From positions 744,001 to 808,000 of the forward strand of contig NZ_LXKN01000018.1 in NCBI RefSeq assembly GCF_001692325.1: DNA of 64,000 nucleotides, read 5' to 3'. This DNA is from Rhizobium sp. AC27/96. Its GTDB lineage: Bacteria; Pseudomonadota; Alphaproteobacteria; Rhizobiales; Rhizobiaceae. Below, piece by piece: positions 46,035-54,201 of the stretch. Numbering within the stretch: position 1 is the first letter of the stretch; each line of letters begins with the position of its first letter. Below the pieces are notes generated by a model. It was given only the letters and a program-made list of their open reading frames with translations, was not told the origin of the DNA and made no database searches. The position numbers were made by a program, and so were the translations under genes.

Positions 46035-46901
46035 ATGAAAAACAAACGTGTATTGCTACCGGCGGTCTTTTTGACGCCCGCCATGATCATCCTGGCCATA
46101 TTGGCGTTCGTGCCGACGGTCTATGCCATTGTCATTTCCCTCGAGGATCGCGAGCTTAGCAGGCCGGATGGCCGGTTCATCGGCCTTGCGAACTACCTTT
46201 CGCTCTTTTCCGATCGGCGTTTTCTCAATGCCATTCAGGTATCGCTCAAATGGGAAGCATTGACGGTGGTCCTGACCCTCGTTCTCGCCATCGGCCTCGG
46301 CATCCTTCTGTTTGAATGCACGGCGGCGAAAACGCGTAATCTGCTGTCGCTGCTGTTCCTGATCCCGGTCATCCTGCCCCGCGTTTCCGCGGCCTTTGTC
46401 TGGAAATTCGCCTTTCATCCGCTCTATGGGATCATCACCTACCCGTATAAGGCAATCACTGGCCAGCCCTTGGACCTGCTTTCGAATGCCACCACGGCGC
46501 TTGGCACGGTCGCATTGGTCGATGTCTGGCAATGGGGTCTCTTCTTTTCCGTCATTGTCCTCAAGCTGCTCGAAACCCTCCCGCCGCAGCCGTTTGAAGC
46601 CGCGCGGCTCGATCACGCGCGCAGCTGGGAAGTCTATGCCTATGTCGCCTTGCCCATGCTCAAGGCACCGCTCATCTCGCTTGCATTCATTAAAATGATC
46701 GAGTCGCTGCGTGCCTTCGACCTGATCTATGTGATGACGCGCGGCGGTCCTGGGATCTCGACGGAGACCCTGGATATGTATGCCTTTTCCCAAGGCTTCA
46801 TCGAATCCGGCCGCATTTCCTATGCGTCGAGCATGGCGGTCCTGATGATGATCGCAACATCCGTGGCATTCACCTTCATCTGGAAGAGGGCGAAGATATG
46901 A
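46035..46901 (+). CDS. ABC transporter permease, MalF/UgpA type
   Basis: 288 residues, six helices. Inner-membrane component: TPAMIILAILAFVPTVYAIV and the EAA loop FEAARLDHARSWEVYAYVAL PML. GGAAGG before the ATG. Overlaps the next permease as ATGA. Confidence 0.92.
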   Translation: MKNKRVLLPAVFLTPAMIILAILAFVPTVYAIVISLEDRELSRPDGRFIGLANYLSLFSDRRFLNAIQVSLKWEALTVVLTLVLAIGLGILLFECTAAKTRNLLSLLFLIPVILPRVSAAFVWKFAFHPLYGIITYPYKAITGQPLDLLSNATTALGTVALVDVWQWGLFFSVIVLKLLETLPPQPFEAARLDHARSWEVYAYVALPMLKAPLISLAFIKMIESLRAFDLIYVMTRGGPGISTETLDMYAFSQGFIESGRISYASSMAVLMMIATSVAFTFIWKRAKI

Positions 46902-47719
46902 GCAATCGTCGCACGGGCCGTCTTGTCGGCAAGCTCATCCTGGCATTGGCAGCACTGTCGGCCGTTTTCCCGCTGTTCTGGACAACGCTCAATGCCTTCA
47001 AGAACCGCGTCGACATCGTCACTCCGACGCCGCTCTTCTTCTTCACGCCGACGCTCGACAATTTCGCCTATGTGCTGGGGCGCGACAGCGTCTTTGCCGG
47101 CCTGACGAACTCGGTGCTGATCTCGGGCATTTCCGTGCTCATCGGCACGGTCCTCGGGCTGCCAGCGGCTTATGCAATCGCGCGTTATCCGAACCGCTGG
47201 TCGAAGGATATCCAGTTCTTCGTCCTGTCGCTCCGCTTCCTGCCGCCGGTTGCCGTCGCCATTCCGCTGATGGTGATCTGGCTGGATTTCGGCTTCTACG
47301 ATACCAGGCTGTCTATGATCGTCACCTACACGCTGCTGACGCTCGCGACCATCATCTGGCTTAGTGTTCCGGCCTTTGCACGCGTACCGAAAGAGGTCGA
47401 GGAGGCCGGGCGCGTCGATGGCTACGGTCCCTTCGCCATCTTTTTCCGCATCGCGCTGCCGATTGCCTCGCGATCCCTGATCGGCGCGATCGCCTTCGCT
47501 TTCGTCCTCGTGTGGAACGAGTTCCTGATTGCGCTCATGCTGACGACCTCCGATGCCAAGACCCTGCCGATCGTCGCATCCGAGCTTACCCAGCTCGGCC
47601 GCGATGTCCCCTGGGGCATTCTCAATGCGTCGGTCGTTCTTCTGTCCATTCCCCCGCTGCTCTTCATCGGAGTGCTGAGCGGGCTGCTCAACAGCGCCTT
47701 CAAGCGCAAGTCATCTTAA
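46898..47719 (+). CDS. ABC transporter permease, MalG/UgpE type
   Basis: 273 residues, six helices. EAA loop [26 protein letters not shown] contacts the MalK-type ATPase. [20 protein letters not shown] is the usual last periplasmic loop. Starts within the stop of the preceding permease gene. Confidence 0.92.
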   Translation: MSNRRTGRLVGKLILALAALSAVFPLFWTTLNAFKNRVDIVTPTPLFFFTPTLDNFAYVLGRDSVFAGLTNSVLISGISVLIGTVLGLPAAYAIARYPNRWSKDIQFFVLSLRFLPPVAVAIPLMVIWLDFGFYDTRLSMIVTYTLLTLATIIWLSVPAFARVPKEVEEAGRVDGYGPFAIFFRIALPIASRSLIGAIAFAFVLVWNEFLIALMLTTSDAKTLPIVASELTQLGRDVPWGILNASVVLLSIPPLLFIGVLSGLLNSAFKRKSS

Positions 47720-47733
47720 AGAGGATTATCGAT

Positions 47734-48780
47734 ATGGAAGCTCTCGTTCTCGAGCAAAAGGGCCAGCTATCCCTGAGGGAGATCGACCTGCCGCTCGAAC
47801 TCGGCCCAGGCGACGTCAAGATCAAGATCCACACCGTCGGCATTTGCGGCAGCGATGTCCACTATTACACCCATGGCGCCATCGGCTCCTTCGTGGTGCG
47901 CGAGCCGATGGTACTGGGTCATGAGGCCGCCGGCACGGTCGTTGAAGTCGGCAGGAATGTCACGAACCTGCAACCGGGCGATCGTGTCTGCATGGAGCCC
48001 GGCATACCCGATCTATCCTCCCGCGCCTCGAAGCTCGGCATCTACAATGTCGATCCGAGTGTCCGTTTTTGGGCGACGCCGCCAATCCATGGCGTCCTCA
48101 CGCCCTTTGTCGTTCATCCCGCTGCCTTCACCTACAAGCTACCGGACAATGTAACCTTCGCCGAAGGCGCGATGGTCGAGCCGTTTGCGATCGGCATGCA
48201 GGCCGCCGCACGGGCACGGATCGTTCCCGGCGACGTCGCGGCCGTGATTGGCTGCGGTCCCATCGGCATCATGGTTGCTCTTGCGGCGCTCGCCGGCGGC
48301 TGCAGCCGCGTCTACATCTCCGACTTCAGCGCCGAAAAGCTTGCAATCGCCGGCCGGTACCCGGGGATCATTCCCGTCAATATCGGCAAGCAATCCCTGA
48401 ACGATGTCATCCAATCCTCCACCGAGGGCTGGGGTGCGGATATCGTCTTTGAAGCGAGTGGCAGTCCGAAGGCCTATAATGGCCTCTTCGATCTCGTTCG
48501 TCCGGGCGGCGCGCTGGTTATGGTCGGCCTGCCGGTAGAGCCTGTGGTCTTCGACGTATCCGGAGCAATCGCCAGGGAAGTCCGGATCGAGACCGTTTTC
48601 CGCTATGCGAACATCTTCGATCGCGCCCTGCAACTCATTGCCTCGGGCAAGGTCGACCTGAACCCGCTCATCACCGAGACCTTCAAATTCAGCGACAGCA
48701 TTGGGGCATTCGAGCGTGCGGCATCTGGAAGACCCACTGATGTCAAGCTGCAGATCGTGATGGAAAGCGAGGGGAACTGA
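47734..48780 (+). CDS. Zn-dependent polyol dehydrogenase (xylitol/sorbitol DH-like)
   Basis: 348 residues. MDR superfamily: catalytic zinc Cys in [27 protein letters not shown], and cofactor motif [16 protein letters not shown]. The structural-zinc cysteines are absent ([18 protein letters not shown]), as in sorbitol dehydrogenases. Oxidises a sugar alcohol to a ketose with NAD+. Being inside the ABC operon, it indicates a polyol as transport substrate. AAAGAGG precedes the ATG. Confidence 0.9.
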   Translation: MEALVLEQKGQLSLREIDLPLELGPGDVKIKIHTVGICGSDVHYYTHGAIGSFVVREPMVLGHEAAGTVVEVGRNVTNLQPGDRVCMEPGIPDLSSRASKLGIYNVDPSVRFWATPPIHGVLTPFVVHPAAFTYKLPDNVTFAEGAMVEPFAIGMQAAARARIVPGDVAAVIGCGPIGIMVALAALAGGCSRVYISDFSAEKLAIAGRYPGIIPVNIGKQSLNDVIQSSTEGWGADIVFEASGSPKAYNGLFDLVRPGGALVMVGLPVEPVVFDVSGAIAREVRIETVFRYANIFDRALQLIASGKVDLNPLITETFKFSDSIGAFERAASGRPTDVKLQIVMESEGN

Positions 48781-48781
48781 T

Positions 48782-49888
48782 ATGTCGAATATCGTCTGTG
48801 CCAATATCGACAAGAGCTATGGCGCCATCAACGTCATCAAGAACTTCAATCTCGACGTCTCGGATCGCGAATTCATCGTCTTCCTAGGCCCGTCCGGATG
48901 CGGAAAATCCACCTTGCTGCGGATGATTGCCGGGCTTGAGGACATCTCCGGTGGCACGGTGTCCATCGGCGGCAAAGCGGTCAACGACCTCGAGCCGCGC
49001 GACAGGGGAGTGGCGATGGTCTTTCAGAACTATGCGCTTTACCCCCACATGACCATCTACGACAACATCGCCTTCGGCCTCAAGCGGATGAAGGTGCCGA
49101 AGGACCAGATCGACGAGCGCATCAAAGCCGTCTCGGCAACCCTCGGCCTGGAGCCCTATCTCACACGCAAGCCGGCGGAACTGTCCGGCGGACAGCAGCA
49201 GCGTGTGGCGATCGCGCGCGCCATGATAAAGACACCGAAGGTCTTCCTCTTCGACGAGCCGCTCTCCAATCTCGACGCCAAGCTCAGACATCACATGCGC
49301 GTGGAGATTGCGAGGCTTCATCAGAAGCTCCAGACAACAACTGTCTATGTCACGCATGATCAACTCGAAGCCATGACGCTGGCCGACAGGATCGTGCTGA
49401 TGCGGGCCGGCGCAATCGAGCAGGTCGGCACGCCCGCCGAGATCTATGAAAAGCCCCGCACCCTCTTCGTTGCCGGGTTCATCGGCACGCCGAACATGAA
49501 CTTCCTCAACGTCACCCTTCATCAGGTGGAGGACGGCTGGCTTCTCGTTGGAGACGGCATCAATTTCGGGATCGAAGGCCACGGCTTCCGTCTGCAACAC
49601 GGCCAGAAGGCAACCCTCGGCATCCGGCCTGCCGATCTTCTCGTCTCGAACGGGGCCGATGTGAATGTTTTGTCCGGAACCGCAAACCTGATCGAATTTC
49701 ACGGCAATGACGCGCTGATTACCTTCACCCACGGCGATATCGAGATAGGAGCCCTCGTCAAGGCTTCGAGCCGTGCAAAACCGGGAGATCAGGTCAGCTT
49801 CTCACTCCTGGAATCGCGACTGCATCTTTTCGATGCGCAGAGCGGTGTTAGTCTGAGAGAGGACAAGGCTGAAGGAGCAACCCAGTAA
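48782..49888 (+). CDS. ABC transporter ATP-binding protein, MalK/UgpC type
   Basis: 368 residues. Walker [18 protein letters not shown]-loop [20 protein letters not shown], signature [20 protein letters not shown], Walker [15 protein letters not shown], then a C-terminal TOBE/OB regulatory domain. Begins one base after the dehydrogenase stop. Completes the polyol operon. Confidence 0.93.
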   Translation: MSNIVCANIDKSYGAINVIKNFNLDVSDREFIVFLGPSGCGKSTLLRMIAGLEDISGGTVSIGGKAVNDLEPRDRGVAMVFQNYALYPHMTIYDNIAFGLKRMKVPKDQIDERIKAVSATLGLEPYLTRKPAELSGGQQQRVAIARAMIKTPKVFLFDEPLSNLDAKLRHHMRVEIARLHQKLQTTTVYVTHDQLEAMTLADRIVLMRAGAIEQVGTPAEIYEKPRTLFVAGFIGTPNMNFLNVTLHQVEDGWLLVGDGINFGIEGHGFRLQHGQKATLGIRPADLLVSNGADVNVLSGTANLIEFHGNDALITFTHGDIEIGALVKASSRAKPGDQVSFSLLESRLHLFDAQSGVSLREDKAEGATQ

Positions 49889-49909
49889 GCTCGCTCGGGT
49901 CGAGCGAGC
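49889..49909. terminator. Hairpin between convergent polyol operon and rtcR
   Basis: Perfect 8-base stem GCTCGCTC / GAGCGAGC with loop GGGTC, starting right after the MalK-type stop and 13 bases from the rtcR stop. No strong T tract on either strand; probably a bidirectional, possibly Rho-assisted end. Confidence 0.5.
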
Positions 49910-49921
49910 CATGGATGCTTC

Positions 49922-51541
49922 TCAGCCAGCCGGCTGGCCCTTTTTCCTGACATCTTCGAAACGGAGCTCGAAACGGGCAAGATATTTGGTCAAGCGATCC
50001 GCATCATTGCTGCTCTTCTTCTCCAATCGCGAGACCGCGAACAAGGCTCTGCCGGCAGCGCTCGCTGTCGCATGTTCGCGGCAGGCATGAAGAACGGTGG
50101 CAAGCTGCGCTGCGTCAAAGTGATCGAGGCGTGCGGCAGCTTCCGCGCCCAACACGTCTTCAATGATTAGATCCGGCCCGCCGCCATCGCTCGAACTGCG
50201 CCAAAACGCGTTGAGCCGTCGGATTTCATCATCAACGACGTCGGTCGTGATGCGCCCGTGCGGCGCAAGCGTCGCCATACGCGTGACCGAGGCTGACAGG
50301 TCACGGAAGTTGGCGCTCCAGACGGCCTGCGGGCCGGTTGCGAAGGCAAGATAGCGTTCTCGCGCTTCCCTGTTGAAGGTGATGTTCTCGCCTTCGCGTT
50401 CCAGATAGCGCCTGAGTTCGAAGTCGAGATTGGGTTCTATGTCCTCCTTGCGCTCGCGCAAGGCCGGTAGCTGGAAAGTCCATAGATTGAGCCGGGCATA
50501 GAGATCTTCGCGAAATCTGCCCTTGCGGACATCGTCACCGAGATCGCGATTGGTGCCGGCAAGCAGCTGAAAATCTGCTGACGTTTCCCGGTCGGCACCA
50601 ACGGGGAGGAACCTCTTTTCTTCGATGGCACGCAGGCACATGGCCTGCTCGTCAAGACCAAGCTCGCCAATTTCGTCAAGGAACAGCACACCCTTGTCGG
50701 CGGCCTTGAGCAAGCCGGCGCGTTCGCCGGCAGAGCCGGTAAACGCTCCCTTCACATGGCCGAACAGGGTGGACATGGCCTGGTCGCCGCGCAAGGTCGC
50801 ACAGTTGACCTCGATGAACGGGCCACTGATCTTGCGCTGGCTTTTTTTCAGCTCATAGATCCTGCGTGCGAGCTGCGACTTGCCGGCGCCGGTCGGTCCC
50901 GTCAGCAGAACGGGCGCCGTCGAGCGGATCACCACCCTTTCGATTTCGTCGATCATTCTGTTGAAGGCGGCGTTCCGGGTCGAAATCCCCGATTTCAGGA
51001 AGGACGCGGCATCTTCGCGCTCCGAGGCGAAGCGCTTGGCGATCTCGTCATAACGTGACAGGTCGAGGTCGATGATCCGATGCGTGCCGGCGAAGTTCTG
51101 TTCCGGCTCGCGGTCGCGAGGCGGCGAAAGCTGCAGAATCCTGCCGGGGATGATGCGGGCTTCGGTCAGCAGAAACCAGCAGATCTGCGCCACATGGGTG
51201 CCGGTGGTGATGTTGACGAGATAGTCTTCCGTTTCCGGGTCGAAGCTGTAGTTGCGGGCAAAGTCCCGGAGGTTCGTATAGACCTCCGAAAAATCCCAGG
51301 GATCCCTAAAATTGATGACGTTGCTGCGCACCTCCGTCGCCGGCGCCACCGCACCGATATCGCCGACGATACGATTGCAAAGGGGTTGCGAGCGATCGTC
51401 GTGGATTAACTCAAGCCGATCGATGAACAGGCCCGGTTGCTGGCAAAGCGCAACAGTGGGTCGCCAGCGGCTCCAGCGGTTTTCCCATTTCCCCGCATCC
51501 AGGACGGTTCCCAATATGCTGATGGCGACGCGACGCTTCAT
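49922..51541 (-). CDS. rtcR: RtcR, sigma-54 activator of RNA repair operon
   Basis: 539 residues. N-terminal CARF-like sensor domain (to about residue 190): VAISILGTVLDAGK, YLVNITTGTHVAQICWFLLT. AAA+ domain with Walker A GPTGAGKS (about 215), sigma-54 contact loop GAFTGS (about 266), Walker B VLFLDEIGELG. C-terminal region short. Known RtcR proteins bind RNA ends (2',3'-cyclic phosphate tRNA fragments have been proposed) and switch on rtcBA with sigma-54. It is divergent from rsr; targets are the promoter at 51701. Confidence 0.95.
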   Translation of the reverse strand: MKRRVAISILGTVLDAGKWENRWSRWRPTVALCQQPGLFIDRLELIHDDRSQPLCNRIVGDIGAVAPATEVRSNVINFRDPWDFSEVYTNLRDFARNYSFDPETEDYLVNITTGTHVAQICWFLLTEARIIPGRILQLSPPRDREPEQNFAGTHRIIDLDLSRYDEIAKRFASEREDAASFLKSGISTRNAAFNRMIDEIERVVIRSTAPVLLTGPTGAGKSQLARRIYELKKSQRKISGPFIEVNCATLRGDQAMSTLFGHVKGAFTGSAGERAGLLKAADKGVLFLDEIGELGLDEQAMCLRAIEEKRFLPVGADRETSADFQLLAGTNRDLGDDVRKGRFREDLYARLNLWTFQLPALRERKEDIEPNLDFELRRYLEREGENITFNREARERYLAFATGPQAVWSANFRDLSASVTRMATLAPHGRITTDVVDDEIRRLNAFWRSSSDGGGPDLIIEDVLGAEAAARLDHFDAAQLATVLHACREHATASAAGRALFAVSRLEKKSSNDADRLTKYLARFELRFEDVRKKGQPAG

Positions 51542-51632
51542 GGCTTATCCAAAATTATAAAACTCTATAGGATAAGATAATATAATCGGGATTGGATTTT
51601 TAGCAAACCGTACTCACGTTCGAGAACGCATA

Positions 51633-51672
51633 AAAATTTCTCATGTTAAAACAATATGATAAAAGAAATTTT
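51633..51672. promoter_or_regulatory. Inverted repeat upstream of rsr, candidate RtcR enhancer site
   Basis: AAAATTTCT (51633-51641) and its exact complement AGAAATTTT (51664-51672), 22 bases apart, about 30 bases before the sigma-54 promoter. A second perfect repeat CTTATCC (51544-51550) / GGATAAG (51570-51576) lies by the rtcR start. Either could bind RtcR. Confidence 0.45.
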
Positions 51673-51700
51673 CGCAGATCTCTCGCTCCTCTCCTCAAAC

Positions 51701-51715
51701 TGGCACGCGTCTTGA
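51701..51715 (+). promoter_or_regulatory. Sigma-54 promoter of rsr-Y RNA-rtcB operon
   Basis: TGGCACGCGTCTTGA matches TGGCAC-N5-TTGC with the GG of -24 exact and GA instead of GC at -12. It lies 37 bases before the rsr ATG. Fits control by the divergent RtcR. Confidence 0.75.
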
Positions 51716-51751
51716 AATGTATCTGGCACGAAAGAAACAAGAGGTGCTGTC

Positions 51752-53308
51752 ATGGTCAACAAGGCAATCTTCAAAACCTACCTCGGAAAACTACTTCCGG
51801 GAACGGACACAAAAAATCATGAAGCTGCGCCGGCCTATCGGCTGACGCCGCACGAAGCGCTGGCTCAATACGCTGTGACCGGCACGTTCAACGGCACCTT
51901 CTATGCGGATGGAGCCGAGCAACTCGACGCGGTAAAGACGCTCGCCCTTCAGGTCGAGCCGGAATTTCTCGCCAAGGTCGCTATCTATGCCGCTGAAAAG
52001 GGCCACATGAAGGACATGCCGGTGACGCTGCTCGCCATGCTTTCCAGCCTTCAGAGCGATGCCTTCGCCCGTGCATTTCCTCGGGTGGTGAAGAGCGGCA
52101 AGATGCTGCGCGGCTTCGTGCAGGTCATGCGCTCTGGGGCCACCGGTCGAAAGTCACTTGGTACGCGCCCGAAGAAGGTCGTGCAGGCGTGGCTCGAACG
52201 GGCGAGCACCGAGCAGATCCTGCGTGCGATGGTCGGAAACGACCCTTCGCTTGCCGACGTGATCCGCATGGTGCATCCGAAGCCGGCGACGGAAGAGCGC
52301 AAGGCGCTCTATGCCTGGGCGATCGGCAAGCCGCACGACTACGCGGCGCTGCCGGAACTCGTCAAGGCACTGGAAGCGTTTCGGCGCGACCAGACGTGCC
52401 CGGTGCCGGACGTGCCGTTCCAGATGCTGACCTCGCTGCCGCTGACGCGGGCGCATTGGGTCGAGATCGCCCGCAAGGGCGGCTGGCAGATGGTGCGGCA
52501 GAACCTCAACACCTTTGCACGCAACGGCGTGTTCGAGGTCAGGGGTTTCGCCGAGGCATTGGCGGCGCGGCTTGCCGATCTGGAGGAAATCCGCAAGGCG
52601 AAGGTCTTCCCCTATCAGTTGATGATGGCGTGGAAGATGGTCGACGGCCAGGTTCCGGATGTCGTGCGGGATGCGCTTCAGGATGCGATGGATATCGCCA
52701 TTGCCAACGTGCCGTCGCTGACGGGCAATGTTGTGCTTTGCCCCGACGTATCGGGTTCCATGGGCTCGCCCGTGACCGGTCACCGGAAGGGCGCGACGTC
52801 CTCGGTCCGTTGCATCGATGTTGCCGGTCTCATGACCGCGGCATTCCTGCAGCGCAACCCGAAGGCACGGGTCCTGCCGTTCGAGAATGACGTCGTGCAC
52901 GTCAGTCTCAACAAGCGGGATTCGGTGATGACCAATGCCGACAAGCTGGCGAAAATCGGCGGCGGCGGAACGAATTGCTCCGCACCATTGAAGAGGCTCG
53001 CAAACGAGAAGGCGAAGGTTGATCTCGTGGTGTTCATCTCGGATAACGAATCCTGGGTGGACGCACGCAAGAGTGGCCAGCCGACCGCTGTGATGACGGA
53101 ATGGGCGAGGATCAAGGGGAATAATCCGGCTGCAAAGCTGGTTTGCCTCGATGTCCAGCCCCACGCCACCACACAGGCGACGACGCGGGAAGACGTGCTC
53201 AACATCGGCGGGTTCTCGGACGCCGTCTATGGAGTGATCGCGGCTTTCGCAGCCGACACCAACGGCTCGGATGGCTGGGTGAAAGCCATCGAGGCGATCG
53301 AGCTCTGA
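51752..53308 (+). CDS. rsr: Ro60 homologue (Rsr), TROVE-domain RNA-binding ring
   Basis: 518 residues, full Ro60 length. N-terminal TROVE HEAT-repeat ring: LTPHEALAQYAVTGTFNGTF, VAIYAAEKGHMKDMPVTLLA, RVVKSGKMLRGFVQVMRSG. C-terminal vWFA domain with intact MIDAS: D332-x-S-x-S in CPDVSGSMGSP and a later GGGTNCSAPL, ISDNES. Ro60 proteins bind Y RNAs on the ring surface and misfolded RNA 3' ends in the hole. AAGAGGTGCTGTC precedes the ATG. Upstream of seven Y RNA-like units and rtcB, presumably one transcript. Confidence 0.95.
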   Translation: MVNKAIFKTYLGKLLPGTDTKNHEAAPAYRLTPHEALAQYAVTGTFNGTFYADGAEQLDAVKTLALQVEPEFLAKVAIYAAEKGHMKDMPVTLLAMLSSLQSDAFARAFPRVVKSGKMLRGFVQVMRSGATGRKSLGTRPKKVVQAWLERASTEQILRAMVGNDPSLADVIRMVHPKPATEERKALYAWAIGKPHDYAALPELVKALEAFRRDQTCPVPDVPFQMLTSLPLTRAHWVEIARKGGWQMVRQNLNTFARNGVFEVRGFAEALAARLADLEEIRKAKVFPYQLMMAWKMVDGQVPDVVRDALQDAMDIAIANVPSLTGNVVLCPDVSGSMGSPVTGHRKGATSSVRCIDVAGLMTAAFLQRNPKARVLPFENDVVHVSLNKRDSVMTNADKLAKIGGGGTNCSAPLKRLANEKAKVDLVVFISDNESWVDARKSGQPTAVMTEWARIKGNNPAAKLVCLDVQPHATTQATTREDVLNIGGFSDAVYGVIAAFAADTNGSDGWVKAIEAIEL

Positions 53309-53315
53309 CGAGCTC
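53300..53315. other. Stem-loop spanning rsr stop codon
   Basis: GAGCTC (53300-53305), TGAC, GAGCTC (53310-53315): 6-base stem with the stop codon in the loop. May mark the end of translation before the Y RNA array. Confidence 0.4.
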
Positions 53316-53328
53316 ACAAGAAGCACTA

Positions 53329-53357
53329 CCCCCGCGCCGCCGTGAACGGTGCGGGGG
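53329..53357 (+). other. GC-rich hairpin before Y RNA unit A
   Basis: CCCCCGC (53329-53335) pairs with GCGGGGG (53351-53357); an inner CCG/CGG stem (53340-53342/53347-53349) with TGAA loop. No T tract. It separates rsr mRNA from the array and may be a processing or stability element. Confidence 0.5.
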
Positions 53358-53358
53358 G

Positions 53359-53493
53359 CCGTGACGAATGCCGGATGAAACTACAGGCTATTACCCTCCA
53401 GGTCGCGGGTTCGAATCCCGTCGGGTCCTCCAGTTCATGGACCCGTAGCTCAGCGGATAGAGCAGGACGTTTCACCACACCTCGTCGTCACGG
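53359..53493 (+). ncRNA. Y RNA-like unit A with permuted tRNA module
   Basis: Helix 1 CCGTGACGA (53359-53367)/TCGTCACGG (53485-53493), perfect 9 bp. Helix 2 TGAAAC (53376)/GTTTCA (53469). Between them, in order: T arm GCGGG-TTCGAAT-CCCGT (53405-53421), acceptor 3' strand CGGGTCC (53422-53428) then TCCA, linker, acceptor 5' strand GGACCCG (53439-53445, perfect 7 bp), D arm GCTC...GAGC (53448-53463) with GG in the loop. The anticodon arm is replaced by the Y RNA stem. Best-preserved tRNA mimic. Confidence 0.85.
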
Positions 53494-53506
53494 ACGAATG
53501 GAATGA

Positions 53507-53618
53507 CATGGCGAATGCATGGGGAACTACATCTGTGTCGCGAGTTCGAGTCTCGCCAGGGCCTGGTCCTGTAGCTCAGTTGGTAGAGCAAGCTGTTTCC
53601 CGGACAATTGTCGCTATG
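53507..53618 (+). ncRNA. Y RNA-like unit B with permuted tRNA module
   Basis: Helix 1 CATGGCGA/TCGCTATG (53507/53611, one G-U). Helix 2 GGGGAAC/GTTTCCC (53521/53595). T arm GCGAG-TTCGAGT-CTCGC (53540-53556). Acceptor strands CAGGGCC (53557-53563) and GGTCCTG (53565-53571) are complementary with one G-U and separated by a single T, so the acceptor end must fray or be very short. D arm GCTC-AGTTGGTA-GAGC (53574-53589), canonical. Confidence 0.83.
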
Positions 53619-53628
53619 GCTGAAATGA

Positions 53629-53731
53629 ATGGCGAATGCAAAAGGAACTACATGGCCGCGGCAGGTTCGAACCCTGCAAGGGACTGAATGTCTCCTTGGT
53701 AGCGGAAGTTTCTTTGGTCACTTGTCGCCAT
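53629..53731 (+). ncRNA. Y RNA-like unit C, reduced D arm
   Basis: Helix 1 ATGGCGA/TCGCCAT (53629/53725), perfect. Helix 2 AAAGGAAC/GTTTCTTT (53641/53708, one G-U). T arm GCAGG-TTCGAAC-CCTGC (53661-53677). Acceptor AAGGGAC (53678-53684) pairs with GTCTCCTT (53690-53697) with one bulge, loop TGAAT. D arm shortened: only TTGGTAGCGG remains, the TAGCTCAG half is missing. Confidence 0.78.
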
Positions 53732-53739
53732 GGCTGAAA

Positions 53740-53864
53740 AGCGGCGAATGCCGGACGGAACTACAGCCTCCAAAGTTGGATGGTCTGGCAGGTTCGACTC
53801 CTCCTGGGCATACGCTCTCTGGCACGAGCGGGGCCATCCGGTTTCGTCCATCCTCGTCGCCGCT
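53740..53864 (+). ncRNA. Y RNA-like unit D, acceptor stem lost
   Basis: Helix 1 AGCGGCGA/TCGCCGCT (53740/53857), perfect 8 bp. Helix 2 GGACGGAAC/GTTTCGTCC (53753/53841, one G-U). T arm GCAGG-TTCGACT-CCTCC (53788-53804) has one mismatch and an odd loop. Only TGGGCA separates it from the D arm GCTC-TCTGGCAC-GAGC (53814-53829), so there is no acceptor stem. Appears the most degenerate tRNA mimic. Confidence 0.75.
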
Positions 53865-53868
53865 GCAA

Positions 53869-53887
53869 GTTCCTACCCGGTAGGAAC
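53869..53887. other. Palindromic hairpin between Y RNA units D and E
   Basis: GTTCCTACCCGGTAGGAAC: perfect 9-base arms around one central base, in the longest linker of the array. No T tract. Possible RNase III-type processing site or internal terminator. Confidence 0.5.
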
Positions 53888-53894
53888 GAACTAT

Positions 53895-54031
53895 CCCGGC
53901 AAATGCCGGCAGGACTACAGGTAGAGCGGCTTGCCGGATTTTCGGCAGGCAGGTCGGATGTTCAAGTCATCCCGTGTTCCCCAGGGAATGCGTAGCTCAG
54001 ATAATACTGTCCTGCCAAATTTGTTGTCGGG
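53895..54031 (+). ncRNA. Y RNA-like unit E, D-loop-permuted tRNA module
   Basis: Helix 1 CCCGGCAA/TTGTCGGG (53895/54024, one G-U); CGA is CAA, matched by TTG on the other side. Helix 2 GGCAGGAC/GTCCTGCC (53908/54009), perfect. Order inside: D-arm 3' half GGTAGAGC (GAGC 53924-53927), anticodon-like arm CTTGCC/GGCAGG (53930/53944), AGGTC, T arm GGATG-TTCAAGT-CATCC (53956-53972), acceptor CGTGTTCCC-CA-GGGAATGCG (53973-53992), D-arm 5' half TAGCTCAG (GCTC 53995-53998). Confidence 0.8.
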
Positions 54032-54049
54032 GCTGAAATAAAGGAAATG

Positions 54050-54186
54050 CCCGGCGAATGCCGGCAGGACTACAGGGATAGAGCGGCCCGCCGGATTTCG
54101 GTGGGCAGGTCGGATGTTCAAATCATCCCGCGTTCCCCAGGGAGCGCGTAGCTCAGTAAACTGTCCTGCCAAATGTCGTCGCCGGG
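54050..54186 (+). ncRNA. Y RNA-like unit F, D-loop-permuted tRNA module
   Basis: Close relative of unit E. Helix 1 CCCGGCGA/TCGCCGGG (54050/54179), perfect. Helix 2 GGCAGGAC/GTCCTGCC (54063/54163). Inside: ATAGAGC (GAGC 54081-54084), anticodon-like arm CCCGCC-GGATTTC-GGTGGG (54087-54105, 7-base loop), AGGTC, T arm GGATG-TTCAAAT-CATCC (54112-54128), acceptor CGCGTTCCC-CA-GGGAGCGCG (54129-54148), TAGCTCAG (GCTC 54151-54154). Confidence 0.8.
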
Positions 54187-54201
54187 ATGATGAAGACGAG
54201 C

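Noticed and set aside
53401..53590. Apparent tRNA genes (GTAGCTCAG and GGTTCGAATCC boxes)
   Set aside because: T arms precede D arms, anticodon arms are absent in these units and acceptor strands pair with the next D-arm segment, so these are Y RNA tRNA mimics, not tRNAs.
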